From contig NC_022663.1 in the NCBI RefSeq assembly GCF_000157895.3, forward strand, positions 496,001-560,000: a DNA stretch of 64,000 nt, written 5' to 3'. The stretch is from Mycobacterium kansasii ATCC 12478 (lineage in GTDB: Bacteria > Actinomycetota > Actinomycetes > Mycobacteriales > Mycobacteriaceae). The notes beneath the pieces were generated by a model. It was given only the letters and a program-made list of their open reading frames with translations. It was not told the origin of the DNA and did not search any database. Each line of letters opens with the position of its first letter. Position 1 is the stretch's first letter. The position numbers and the translations under genes are program-made. This document shows positions 25,951 to 36,000 of this stretch, in pieces.

Positions 25951-26232
25951 TCACAGCTTCCGGTAGACGTCGTCGAGCGACAGTCCGCGGGAGATCATCA
26001 GCACCTGCGTCCAGTACAGCAATTGGCTGATCTCCTCGGCCAGGGCGTCGTTGGCTTCGTGCTCGGCGGCCAGCCACACCTCGCCGGCCTCCTCCAGGAT
26101 CTTCTTGCCCAGCCAATGCACCCCGGCGTCCAGCGCAGCTACGGTAGCGCTGCCGGCGGGCCGGGTGCGGGCACGATCGCCGAGTTCGGCGAACAGATCC
26201 TCGAAGGTCTTCACGGCCAGCGATTGTTTCAT
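25951..26232 (-). CDS. hisE: Phosphoribosyl-ATP pyrophosphatase HisE
   Basis: 93 residues of the all-alpha MazG-like fold, with VKTFEDLFAELGDRART, the metal-binding EEAGEVWLAAE and the closing ISQLLYWTQVLMISRGLSL. It hydrolyses phosphoribosyl-ATP to phosphoribosyl-AMP, the second step of histidine synthesis. It is a separate gene and not fused to hisI, as in M. tuberculosis. hisG follows 2 bases downstream. The gene is divergent from the alpha/beta hydrolase gene. Confidence 0.96.
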   Translation of the reverse strand: MKQSLAVKTFEDLFAELGDRARTRPAGSATVAALDAGVHWLGKKILEEAGEVWLAAEHEANDALAEEISQLLYWTQVLMISRGLSLDDVYRKL

Positions 26233-26319
26233 GCGCCGGCGAGCGACGTCACGGCGGTTTCGTTGGCTCTTGTTCTGCGGTGGTCGAGGGCCTGCCGCGC
26301 CGGCGTTGTCCTAGCAGCA

Positions 26320-27246
26320 ATGGTCTTGGCACTATCTTCACGTTCTGGCCTGACCGCAGGATTTCGTTTGACGACTGTCGTTACCGCGGAGCAGGGTCCG
26401 ATAGTGCGCCGAGATATTCAGTGGACAACGTCCGGGCTGCGGTTGCGCCGACGGGCCAGTCGCGCGGGGGATTTGAACTGGCTGTTTCTTCCCGGTGGAC
26501 CGGGAATCGGTTCGGAGAGCCTGCATGAACTGGTCGACACCGTCGATGTACCCGGCTGCTCGTGGATGGTCGACCTGCCTGGCGATGGCTCCAACGTCAA
26601 CGCTCCGGGAGCACCCGCCGATCCCTACGACCTATGGCCGCAAGTTCTGCTTGAAGCCGCCCACGCCGTTGCACATCCTGTTTTCGTGGGGCACTCCACC
26701 GGGGGCGAATACCTGCTGTCCGTTCCGGCATTGGATGGATGTTTGGCAGGGCTGGCGCTCGTCAGCACCGCCCCTGACGCATCGTGGATACCGGTGTTCG
26801 AGCACATGACACGGAACAATCGGTTACCCGGCGTCGAATACGCCACCACCCGTTACCTGTCCGATCCCACCGACGACCACCTTCGCCGCGTTGCTGTGGA
26901 ATCTGCGCCGTGGAACTTCGCCGCCCACACCGTTGCCCGCGGGACGGAGATCCTTGCGCGATTGCCCTATAACGCTCGGGCTGCGCAATGGTCGGAGGCC
27001 AATTTCGATCGCGGTTACCGATCAGCCTGGTGGCCAAGCACGCTGCCCACACTCATCGTGAGCGGCTCGGCAGACCGCATCGTGACCCAAACATTGTGGC
27101 ACGACAAGCGATTCCACACGCCAAACACAACCTGGCGCGTCATCGCCGGCGCCGGCCATTTTCCCTGGATCGAACAACCAGCCGCCGTGCACGACGCCTT
27201 CGCAGCGCTCGTCGGGCAGATCGACAACCGCCGTACCACCGACTGA
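26320..27246 (+). CDS. Alpha/beta hydrolase
   Basis: About 308 residues. LNWLFLPGGPGIGSESL supplies the oxyanion-hole HG/GG region, FVGHSTGGEYLL holds the nucleophile serine (GHSTG), SGSADRIV the probable acid and GAGHFPWIEQP the catalytic histidine. All parts of an active serine hydrolase are thus present. The look is that of prolyl aminopeptidase/epoxide-hydrolase-like esterases, but the substrate cannot be read from sequence. The frame is open further upstream across hisE; ATG 26320 and TTG 26368 are the reasonable starts. It has no signal peptide. It is read toward the sulfatase pair, 294 bases downstream. Confidence 0.87.
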   Translation: MVLALSSRSGLTAGFRLTTVVTAEQGPIVRRDIQWTTSGLRLRRRASRAGDLNWLFLPGGPGIGSESLHELVDTVDVPGCSWMVDLPGDGSNVNAPGAPADPYDLWPQVLLEAAHAVAHPVFVGHSTGGEYLLSVPALDGCLAGLALVSTAPDASWIPVFEHMTRNNRLPGVEYATTRYLSDPTDDHLRRVAVESAPWNFAAHTVARGTEILARLPYNARAAQWSEANFDRGYRSAWWPSTLPTLIVSGSADRIVTQTLWHDKRFHTPNTTWRVIAGAGHFPWIEQPAAVHDAFAALVGQIDNRRTTD

Positions 27247-27540
27247 ATGGCACCCCGACTGTGTCACAGGTGAACGCTGATGCCGGCGCAATGGTGCAAC
27301 GCGATCACTATCGCGTCGATGATCGGTTGGATCCGGCGGTCGTGGCCGCGATTGGATTTCGCAAGCGCTGCAGCAGTTTGAGGCGGACACGGCGGCCCGG
27401 GCTAGATAACCCGGCGTGCCCCTGGGCCGCCGCACCCCGGACCAGTACGCTGCCCATCCAGACCCACCGACATCCACTGACCTGCGAAATCAACCAAATC
27501 CGGAACACCCACGGACTTGGCATCGCTGGAGAGGTTCAAC

Positions 27541-29028
27541 ATGGCAGCCGAAACGGCAGACGCAGCCGCACGTCCCAACATTCTGGTGATCTGGGGCGAC
27601 GACGTCGGGATGTGGAACATCTCCGCCTACCACCGCGGGATGATGGGCGGCTCGACGCCCAACATCGACCGGATCGCCAACGAGGGCATGATCTTCATGG
27701 ACCACTACGCGCAGGCATCCTGCACGGCGGGCCGCGCCGCCTTCATCACCGGGCAGTACCCGATCCGGGTGGGTTTATCCACGGTCGGTCTCCCGGGGTC
27801 GGATATCGGTCTGCAGAAGGAAGATCCGACACTGGCCGAGATGGTCAAACCATTGGGCTACACGACCGGACAGTTCGGCAAGAACCACCTCGGCGATCGC
27901 GACGAGCACTTGCCGACCCTGCACGGTTTCGACGAGTTCTTCGGGATCCTGTACCACCTCAACGCCGGCGAGTACGCCGAACAGTACGACTTCCCGACCA
28001 ATCCGGAGATCGTGGAGAAGTTCGGCTTCGGTCAGCGCGGTGCGTTGCACTGCTGGGCCAATCCCGACGGGACCCAGCGTATCGAGGACACCGGACCGTA
28101 CGGCCGTGAGCGACAACGCACCCTCGACCGTGAATTCCTCACCGAGACAAAGCGGTTCATCCGCGATGCGGCGGCTGCAGAAACGCCGTTCTTTGTGTGG
28201 CACAACTCGACTCGGATGCACTATCGCACCAACCTGGCACCGGAGTACGACGGCAAGAGCGGCTACGGCGTCTATGCCGACGGGATGATGGAACTCGACG
28301 ATCACGTGGGCGAACTGCTCGATCTGCTCGACGAACTCGGCATCGCCGACAACACCCTGGTGATGTGGTCGACCGACAACGGAGCCGCCTGCAACAGCTG
28401 GCCCGACGGCGGCAACCATCCCTTCGCGCGGGAGAAGGGCGTCGGCGGCTACGAGGGCGCGTTCCGGGTGCCGGCGCTGGTGCGCTGGCCCGGCGTGATC
28501 CCGGCCGGCGTCGCCAGCGGGGAGTTCATGGCGATGGAGGACTGGATTCCCACCATCATGTCGATGCTGGGCCAGCCGGATCTCGCGGACTCGCTCAAGA
28601 AGGGCGCCACCATCGGTGGGCGGGAGTACCGCGTACACCTTGACGGGGTCGACCAGACCGACCTGCTCACCGGCCGCGGCAAATCCAAGCGCATGGAGTT
28701 CTACTACTTCACCGAGACATCGCTGCACGGATTGCGTTACGGCGACTGGAAAGTGCTGTTGAAGACCCAGGACCGGTGGTTTAACGGCATCCAGCAGAAG
28801 CTGACCACCCCACTGATCACCAACCTCAAGCTCGACCCGTTCGAACGTTTCCACAAAGCGCGGGGATTCGACGAATGGCAGGAGAATCACGCTTGGCTCT
28901 ACGGCCCCGCCGCCCTGCAAGTGATGCGGTTCCTGGCGACGTTGCACGAATTCCCGCCGCGGATGCGCAGTTTCGGCATCGACGTCGACGAGTTGTTGAA
29001 CCAACTCAACCCGGCTCGACACCGATAG
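27541..29028 (+). CDS. Sulfatase (arylsulfatase family)
   Basis: 495 residues. RPNILVIWGDDVGMWNIS gives the first metal-binding Asp pair. CTAGR (protein about residue 61) is the formylglycine-type active site in its C-x-A-x-R form, where the Cys is oxidised by a separate activating enzyme. GQFGKNHLGD and MWSTDNGAAC give further metal- and sulfate-binding residues. It should cleave a sulfate ester; the substrate is unknown. No signal peptide is visible, so it is probably cytosolic. ATG 27541 has GGAGAGG six bases before it, better than the in-frame start at 27517. A second sulfatase follows after 19 bases in the same operon. Confidence 0.94.
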   Translation: MAAETADAAARPNILVIWGDDVGMWNISAYHRGMMGGSTPNIDRIANEGMIFMDHYAQASCTAGRAAFITGQYPIRVGLSTVGLPGSDIGLQKEDPTLAEMVKPLGYTTGQFGKNHLGDRDEHLPTLHGFDEFFGILYHLNAGEYAEQYDFPTNPEIVEKFGFGQRGALHCWANPDGTQRIEDTGPYGRERQRTLDREFLTETKRFIRDAAAAETPFFVWHNSTRMHYRTNLAPEYDGKSGYGVYADGMMELDDHVGELLDLLDELGIADNTLVMWSTDNGAACNSWPDGGNHPFAREKGVGGYEGAFRVPALVRWPGVIPAGVASGEFMAMEDWIPTIMSMLGQPDLADSLKKGATIGGREYRVHLDGVDQTDLLTGRGKSKRMEFYYFTETSLHGLRYGDWKVLLKTQDRWFNGIQQKLTTPLITNLKLDPFERFHKARGFDEWQENHAWLYGPAALQVMRFLATLHEFPPRMRSFGIDVDELLNQLNPARHR

Positions 29029-29047
29029 CCGAAGCGAGGACAAAGTC

Positions 29048-31402
29048 ATGGCAATCACCGAATATCGGCCCGGTACAACGTTTCCCGGTGTGATCGGCCG
29101 CACCGCCGACGAGTCGACGCCGGCCTGGCCCGCCCTGAAGCGGCCTGCCGAGGGCGCACCGAATGTGGTGTTCATCGTGCTCGACGACACCGGATACGGG
29201 CACCTGGGCTGCTTCGGCAGCCCGATCTCGACACCGAACATCGACGCGTTGGCCGCCGACGGCCTGCGGTATTCCAACATGCACACCACCGCCCTGTGCT
29301 CGCCGTCGCGGTCCTGCATCCTCAACGGCCGTAACCATCACTCCAACCACCTGGCGTGTCTGACCAACGGGTCGACCGGATTCCCCGGCTCCGACGGTTA
29401 CATACCGTTCGAGAACGGTTTCCTGTCTGAAATTCTGCGGGCACAGGGCTACAACACCTACTGCGTCGGCAAATGGCATCTGGCGCCGGAGGAAACGATG
29501 ACCGCGGCCGGGCCCTACGACCGGTGGCCGCTGGGACGCGGGTTCGAGCGCTACTACGGCTTCCTGGGCGGCGACACCCACCAGTACTACCCGGATCTGG
29601 TACGAGACAACTCCCAAACCGAACCCGAAGCCACCCCGGAGCAGGGCTATCACCTCACGCCCGATCTGGTGAACAAAGCCAAGGCAATGATTGCCGACGC
29701 CAAGCAGGTCGCCCCGGACAAGCCCTTCTTCCTCTACTTCGCCCCCGGCGCGACACACTCACCCCACCATGTGCCCAAACAGTGGGCCGACCGCTACGCC
29801 GGCAAGTTCGACGCCGGCTGGGAAGCCTACCGCCAGCGGGTGTTCACGCGACAGCGAGAACTCGGGCTCTTGCCGGCAACGGCCGAGCTGTCGGCACCCG
29901 ATCCCGATGTCGCGGACTGGGAGACGCTGCCGGCCGACGAACGCCGGCTCTACGCCCGCATGATGGAGGTGTTCGCCGGCTTCCTCGAGCACACCGACCA
30001 CTACATCGGCGAACTCGTGCAGTTCCTCAAAGACCTGCACGAATACGACAACACGGTGATCATGCTGGTCTCTGACAACGGGGCCAGCGCCGAGGGAGGC
30101 CCCACCGGCTCGGTCACCGAGGTCCGTTTCTTCAACAACGTCGCCGATACCGTCGAGGAGGGACTGGCCCGCATCGACGAGATCGGCGGCCCCACGGTGT
30201 TCAACCACTTCCCGTGGGGCTGGACGCACGCCGGCAACACCCCGTTTCGGCGGTGGAAGCGCGAGACCTACCGCGGCGGCTCGAGCGACCCGTTGATCGT
30301 CACCTGGCCGCGCGGTATTGCCGCGCGGGGCGAGGTGCGATCCCAATACGCCCATCTGATCGACATGGTCCCGACCGTGCTCGAGGCGCTGCGCATTGAC
30401 CCACCGACATCGATCGGCGGGGTCACCCAGTCGCCGATCGAAGGGGTCAGCTTCGCGCACACCTTCGACGACGCCGCCGCCCCCACCCGGCACCTCACCC
30501 AGTACTTCGAGATGCTGGGCCACCGCTCGATCTACCACGACGGGTGGCGCGCCGTATGTCCTTGGCCGGGAACGTCGTTCGCCGAATCCACTCACAAGTT
30601 CGGCGACGTGATCACCGCGGAGATGCTCAGCCAGCTCGATGAATCCGGGTGGGAGCTCTACCACGTCGCCCAGGATCCCGCCGAGACCACCAACCTGGCC
30701 GGGCAGGAGCGTGCGCGGCTGATCGCGATGATCACACTCTGGTACAGCGAAGCGGGAAGGTACAACGTGTTACCCATCGACAGCCGCGGCCTGGCCCGCG
30801 CTTTCGTCGAGCGTCCGCAGATTGCCGGCGCGAACCGCACTCGATACGTGCTCTATCCGGGCACCCAGGCCATTCCCGCGGCCGCCGCACCGAAGATCCT
30901 CAACCGGCCATACTCGATCAACGCCGAGGTTGAGCTCACCGAGGAATCGTCGGGCGTCCTACTGTCCATGGGCGGCAATGACGGGGGAATCACCTTGTAC
31001 GTCAAGGACGGTCAGCTCTGCTATGCGCACAACTACGTCGCCAAGGAGATCTTCACGATTCGCTCGGAGCAACGGGTCCCGCCGGGGCGGCACTTCCTCA
31101 GCGTGGAATTCACCCCGACAGGTCCGGTGGACCTCAAGAACGGCAGAGGCACTCCGGGCGACGTGACACTGTTCGTCGACGGCGCTGCGGTCGGCCGCGG
31201 CGAATTTCCGGTGACCACGCCGCTGCGGCTGGCCCAGGGCGGAGCCATGTTGGTCGGCGCCAACACCGGCTCCTCGGTAACCCCCGACTACGACCCGCCG
31301 TTTGCCTTCGACGGCCGAATCCACCGCGTGATCGTCGACGTCAGCGGCGAGCATGTCGAGGACTATCAGGCGCAGATGAAGATCGCGCTCACCAAGCAGT
31401 AG
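29048..31402 (+). CDS. Long arylsulfatase (AtsA/AtsD-like)
   Basis: 784 residues, the length of the long mycobacterial arylsulfatases. VVFIVLDDTGYGHLGCFGSP begins the fold, CSPSRSC holds the canonical C-x-P-S-R formylglycine motif, CVGKWHLAPEE and MLVSDNGASAEGG supply other active-site residues. The last 190 residues form a beta-rich module (AEVELTEESSGVLLSMGGND, later VTLFVDGAAVGRGEFP) that may bind a sugar or lipid sulfate. Substrate unknown. It lies 19 bases after the first sulfatase, so the pair is probably coexpressed. No signal peptide is seen. Confidence 0.94.
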   Translation: MAITEYRPGTTFPGVIGRTADESTPAWPALKRPAEGAPNVVFIVLDDTGYGHLGCFGSPISTPNIDALAADGLRYSNMHTTALCSPSRSCILNGRNHHSNHLACLTNGSTGFPGSDGYIPFENGFLSEILRAQGYNTYCVGKWHLAPEETMTAAGPYDRWPLGRGFERYYGFLGGDTHQYYPDLVRDNSQTEPEATPEQGYHLTPDLVNKAKAMIADAKQVAPDKPFFLYFAPGATHSPHHVPKQWADRYAGKFDAGWEAYRQRVFTRQRELGLLPATAELSAPDPDVADWETLPADERRLYARMMEVFAGFLEHTDHYIGELVQFLKDLHEYDNTVIMLVSDNGASAEGGPTGSVTEVRFFNNVADTVEEGLARIDEIGGPTVFNHFPWGWTHAGNTPFRRWKRETYRGGSSDPLIVTWPRGIAARGEVRSQYAHLIDMVPTVLEALRIDPPTSIGGVTQSPIEGVSFAHTFDDAAAPTRHLTQYFEMLGHRSIYHDGWRAVCPWPGTSFAESTHKFGDVITAEMLSQLDESGWELYHVAQDPAETTNLAGQERARLIAMITLWYSEAGRYNVLPIDSRGLARAFVERPQIAGANRTRYVLYPGTQAIPAAAAPKILNRPYSINAEVELTEESSGVLLSMGGNDGGITLYVKDGQLCYAHNYVAKEIFTIRSEQRVPPGRHFLSVEFTPTGPVDLKNGRGTPGDVTLFVDGAAVGRGEFPVTTPLRLAQGGAMLVGANTGSSVTPDYDPPFAFDGRIHRVIVDVSGEHVEDYQAQMKIALTKQ

Positions 31403-31500
31403 CTGCGTGGACAGCCGTCGTCCACCAAGGGTTCGGGTTCCTTGGCGACATAACCGTCAGAGGCGGAAAGCCCGCACGTTGGCCTGGGCAAGCGCAACTT

Positions 31501-32748
31501 TCAGCCGAGCACCCAACTGGTGGAGTCATCACCGCACACATGCTGCGCCCAACCGCTTGGCAACATGGGCACTTGCACACCGTCACAACACGTGTGGCCA
31601 CTCAGCGTGGTCAGCCCCCCGGCCTGCGGGACGGTCCCGTTGGTGATGGTTCCGGCAAAGCCCACGGGCCCGCCCAACTCAGCGGGCGAAACCGCGCTGC
31701 CAGCAGTGGCAAGCGACCCGTCGGCACCAACAGCCATAGCGGCAAACGACGCCGGCGCCAGCTCCAGCGCCACCGTCGTGCCCTTCAACGCGCCGACGCC
31801 CAGAGCGGCACCGCCGGACAGCGCCGTCGTCGTCGCCAACTGAGTCACCAAGCCCGGACCGCCGACAAATCCCAGATTCCCCAAAAACCACGCAATCACT
31901 AATTCGCAAATATCGGCCAGACCCACGATGAAAATCCATCCGGCCTCAAGGAAGAATTGGAAAGGAATAATCGCCAAATTCACTATGAAGCCAAGAAATT
32001 GTTCGGCCATGGCGACATGTCCGGTTAATAGCGCAATCACCGCGAGCAGAACACATAACGGAATGAACAGCAATGCAAGAACAGTAGCCACTAACGATTC
32101 TCTGATGCAATGCAACACCCCCACGACGGCATCGAGCAATATTTGGAGAATCTGCCAAATGGGAAATGGTGTGATGGTTGTTTCAATGGCGTTCACGAGG
32201 CCGGCGCCAGGTTTGATGATGGCTGGCGCCGGTGGGGTGTGCGGTGTCGAAGCAACCGCCGGCGAAGAAGTCGTCTCGTAGACATTCATGATGGTGGCGG
32301 CCTGCATCCACATGCGCGCATAGTCGGCCTCATTGAACGCGATCGGTATCGCGTTGACACCAAAGAAGTTTGTCGCCAGCAACACCGCATGCGTGGCGTG
32401 GTTGGCAGCCAACTCCCCCAGCGTCGGCATTGCAGCCAACGCTGCCTGGTACGCCGCCGCCGTGATCTCATGGACAGCAGCGACCTGAGCGCAATCGGCA
32501 CTTTCCTGCATCACCCATGCCAGATAGGGCACGTAGGCTGCGACACAACATTCCGCGGCAGTACCCCGCCACGCCTCGGTCCGCAACGCCGCTACCACCG
32601 GAGCCAGTTCGTCTGCCACCGCGCCGTACTCGGCGCTCAACGATGACCACGCCTGGGCCGCGGCAATCAAGGACGCGGGTCCGGGTCCGGCGCTCAGCAG
32701 CGCCGAATGCACTTCCGGCGGGAACGCCATCCATACCGGCGCGCTCAC
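31501..32748 (-). CDS. PPE family protein with hydrophobic C-terminal half
   Basis: About 415 residues. GTG 32748 gives the standard PPE opening VSAPVWMAFPPEVHSALLSA; the frame runs further up to 32829 but those residues are arginine-rich and unlike any PPE. The first 180 residues are the helical PPE domain that normally pairs with a PE protein for type VII secretion. The second half has several membrane-like stretches (VATVLALLFIPLCVLLAVIA, FLGFIVNLAIIPFQFFLEAG) and no MPTR or SVP motif. No PE gene is adjacent. In M. tuberculosis PPE37 lies at the same place beside metH, but in the other orientation, so a direct equivalence is uncertain. The DNA is less GC-rich than its neighbours. Confidence 0.88.
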   Translation of the reverse strand: MSAPVWMAFPPEVHSALLSAGPGPASLIAAAQAWSSLSAEYGAVADELAPVVAALRTEAWRGTAAECCVAAYVPYLAWVMQESADCAQVAAVHEITAAAYQAALAAMPTLGELAANHATHAVLLATNFFGVNAIPIAFNEADYARMWMQAATIMNVYETTSSPAVASTPHTPPAPAIIKPGAGLVNAIETTITPFPIWQILQILLDAVVGVLHCIRESLVATVLALLFIPLCVLLAVIALLTGHVAMAEQFLGFIVNLAIIPFQFFLEAGWIFIVGLADICELVIAWFLGNLGFVGGPGLVTQLATTTALSGGAALGVGALKGTTVALELAPASFAAMAVGADGSLATAGSAVSPAELGGPVGFAGTITNGTVPQAGGLTTLSGHTCCDGVQVPMLPSGWAQHVCGDDSTSWVLG

Positions 32749-33065
32749 CGGCACAACTTTTTTGTGCCCGCGCTCGCTGCTGGGCGATCCCGGCCGCCGT
32801 CGCCGCCGCCAATCCACCGCGCCGAACACAACGCCACTTCAAGCCCCTCAGACACCTGCACCGCCGCTACAGCCATCGCCAAACCGGCCGCTTCGATTTC
32901 GCGCCGTAAAAATCCTGGTGAATTAAAGGAATTGTTTCGATTAACAATGACAGGCGGTATCCACCGGTATACGGAATTCGACTGTCCCCCGATCGGCGGA
33001 CAGACAGCGCGTCGTCGAACTGATATCAGGTCGATCGCGACCAGCCGCCGTTACCGGTGGCCGAG
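32749..33065. other. Intergenic region between the PPE gene and metH
   Basis: About 317 bases between the start of the PPE gene and the metH stop. It has AT-richer patches (around 32890-32950) that could hold the PPE promoter. No frame in it looks like a gene. Confidence 0.45.
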
Positions 33066-36000
33066 TCAGACGTTGAAGTACTTGGCCTCGGGATGGTGCA
33101 GGACGAACGCGTCGGTCGACTGCTCGGGATGCAGCTGCAACTCCTCGGACAGCGTCACGCCGATACGGTCGGGCTCCAGCAGCTGCATCATCTTGGCGCG
33201 GTCCTCGAGGTCCGGACATGCCCCGTACCCGAAGGCGAACCGGGCACCCCGGTAACCCAACTTGAAATAGTCCTCGACGGCGTCGGGGTCCTCGGCGGCC
33301 ATCGTGCGGTCGGCCGAGTACCTGAGCTCCTCCCGGATACGCCGGTGCCAGTACTCGGCCAGCGCTTCGGTGAGCTGCACGCCGATACCGTGGACTTCGA
33401 GATAGTCGCGGTAGGAGTCGGCGGCGAACAACTCGTTGGCGAAGTCGGCGATCGGCTGGCCCATGGTCACCAGCTGGAACGGCAGCACATCCACCTGACC
33501 CCGCTCGCGGGCGTGCTCGCGTGACCGGACGAAATCGGCGATGCACAAGAACCGGCCGCGCTGCTGGCGCGGGAACCTGAAGCGGTAGCGTTCCTCGGCG
33601 TCGGCTGCGGGTTCGGTGAGGACCACGACCTCGTCACCTTCGGACACAGCCGGGAAGTAGCCGTACACCACCGCGGCGTGCGCCAGGATGCCGTCGGTGG
33701 ACAACCGGTCCAGCCAGTAGCGCAGCCGCGGCCGCCCTTCGGTCTCGACCAGGTCTTCGTATGACGGTCCGTCAGCCCCACGCTGACCACGTAATCCCCA
33801 CTGGCCCAGGAATAATGCGCGCTCGTCGAGCATGCCGGTGTAGTCGGCGACAGCCAGGCCCTTGACGATCCGCGAACCCCAGAACGGCGGGGCGGGCACC
33901 TCGATATCGGCGGCGACATCGGAGCGTTCCGGGATTTCGACCGGCTCCTCGGCGGCTTTGCGCTGTGCCGCAATGCGTTTGGAGCGTTCGTGACGAGCCT
34001 TGCGCTCGGCTTCCTTCTTGCGGGCTTGGATGGCTTCCGGACTGTCGACGTCCGGTGCTTCGCCTCGCTTGGAGCTCATGATGGTGTCCATCAGCTTGAG
34101 GCCCTCGAAAGCGTCACGCGCATAGTGCACTTCGCCTTCGTAGATGTCGGCGAGGTCGTTTTCGACATAGCTGCGGGTCAGCGCGGCACCCCCGAGCAGC
34201 ACCGGGAATTTTTCGGCGACGCCCCTCGAGTTCATCTCCTCGAGGTTCTCCTTCATCACCACCGTGGATTTCACCAGCAGCCCCGACATTCCCACCACGT
34301 CGGCGCTCTTGTCCTCGGCCACTTCGAGAATGGTGGCGATGGGCTGCTTGATGCCGATGTTGACCACCTCGTAGCCGTTGTTGCTCAAGATGATGTCGAC
34401 CAGGTTCTTGCCGATGTCGTGCACGTCGCCCTTGACGGTGGCCAGGACGATGCGACCCTTACCCGAATCGTCATCGGATTTCTCCATATGCGGTTCGAGA
34501 TACGCGACGGCGGTCTTCATCACCTCGGCCGACTGCAGCACGAACGGCAGTTGCATCTGGCCCGAGCCGAACAGCTCACCGACCGTCTTCATGCCGGCCA
34601 GCAGGTTCTCGTTGATGATCTCCAGCGGCGGCTTCTGAGTCATCGCCTCGTCGAGATCGGCTTCCAGGCCGTTACGTTCGCCGTCGACGATGCGTTGGGC
34701 CAGCCGCTCGAACAGCGGCAGCTTGGCTAGTTCGGCCGCGCGCGATTCCTTCGACGACGCCGCCGACACACCTTCGAAGAGGCGCATCAGCTCCTGCAGC
34801 GGGTCGTAGCCGTCGCGGCGGCGGTCATAGACCAGATCGAGCGCCACCGTGCGTTGTTCCTCGGGGATCCGGTTCATCGGCAGGATCTTCGAGGCGTGCA
34901 CGATCGCCGAATCCAAGCCGGCCTCCTGACATTCGTGCAGGAACACCGAGTTGAGCACTTGGCGCGCAGCAGGATTGAGGCCGAAAGAGATGTTGGACAG
35001 CCCGAGCGTGGTCTGCACGTCCGGGTGGCGTTTCTTGAGTTCCCGGATGGCCTCGATGGTTTCGATGCCGTCTTTGCGAGACTCCTCCTGACCGGTGGCG
35101 ATGGTGAAGGTCAACGTGTCGATGAGAATCGACGATTCGTCCACACCCCAGTTGGTGGTGATGTCGTTGATCAGCCGCTCGGCGATTTCGACCTTCTTCT
35201 CGGCGGTGCGCGCCTGGCCCTCTTCGTCGATGGTCAGCGCGACCACCGCCGCGCCGTGTTCGGCGACCAGCTCCATGGTCTTGGCAAAGCGCGATTCCGG
35301 GCCGTCGCCGTCCTCGTAGTTCACCGAGTTGATGGCGCAGCGACCGCCGAGGTGCTCCAAACCGGCTTGCAGCACCGGGGTTTCGGTGGAGTCCAGCATG
35401 ATCGGCAAGGTCGACGACGTGGCCAGCCGGCTGGCCAGGGCCTTCATGTCGGCGACGCCGTCACGGCCGACGTAGTCGACGCACAGGTCCAGCAGATGCG
35501 CGCCGTCGCGGGTCTGGTCCTTGGCGATGTCCAGGCATTTCTGGTAGTCCTCGGCGATCATCGCCTCGCGAAAACCCTTGGAGCCGTTGGCGTTGGTGCG
35601 CTCGCCGATCACCAGGACCGAGGCGTCCTGGGCGAACGGAACGGCGCTGTACAGCGACGACACCGAGGGCTCGAAACTCACCTGGCGTTCTGGGCGTGGG
35701 GCGCCGACGACCGCGGCGGCGACTTCGCGGATGTGGGCCGGCGTGGTGCCACAGCAGCCACCGACCAGCGACAGGCCGAACTCGGCGATGAATCCGGACA
35801 GCGCCTCGGCCAGCTCGTCGGGCCGCAACGGATACTCTGCGCCCTTGGCGCCCAGCACCGGCAGGCCGGCGTTGGGCATCACCGACACCGGGATGCGGGC
35901 GTGCCGGGACAGGTAGCGCAGGTGCTCGCTCATCTCGGCGGGGCCCGTCGCACAGTTCAAGCCGATCATGTCCACACCCAGCGGCTCGACCGCGGTCAGC

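Noticed and set aside
27775..29325. Minus-strand frame of 516 codons opposite the sulfatases
   Set aside because: Antisense to the active-site motifs of a clear sulfatase gene.
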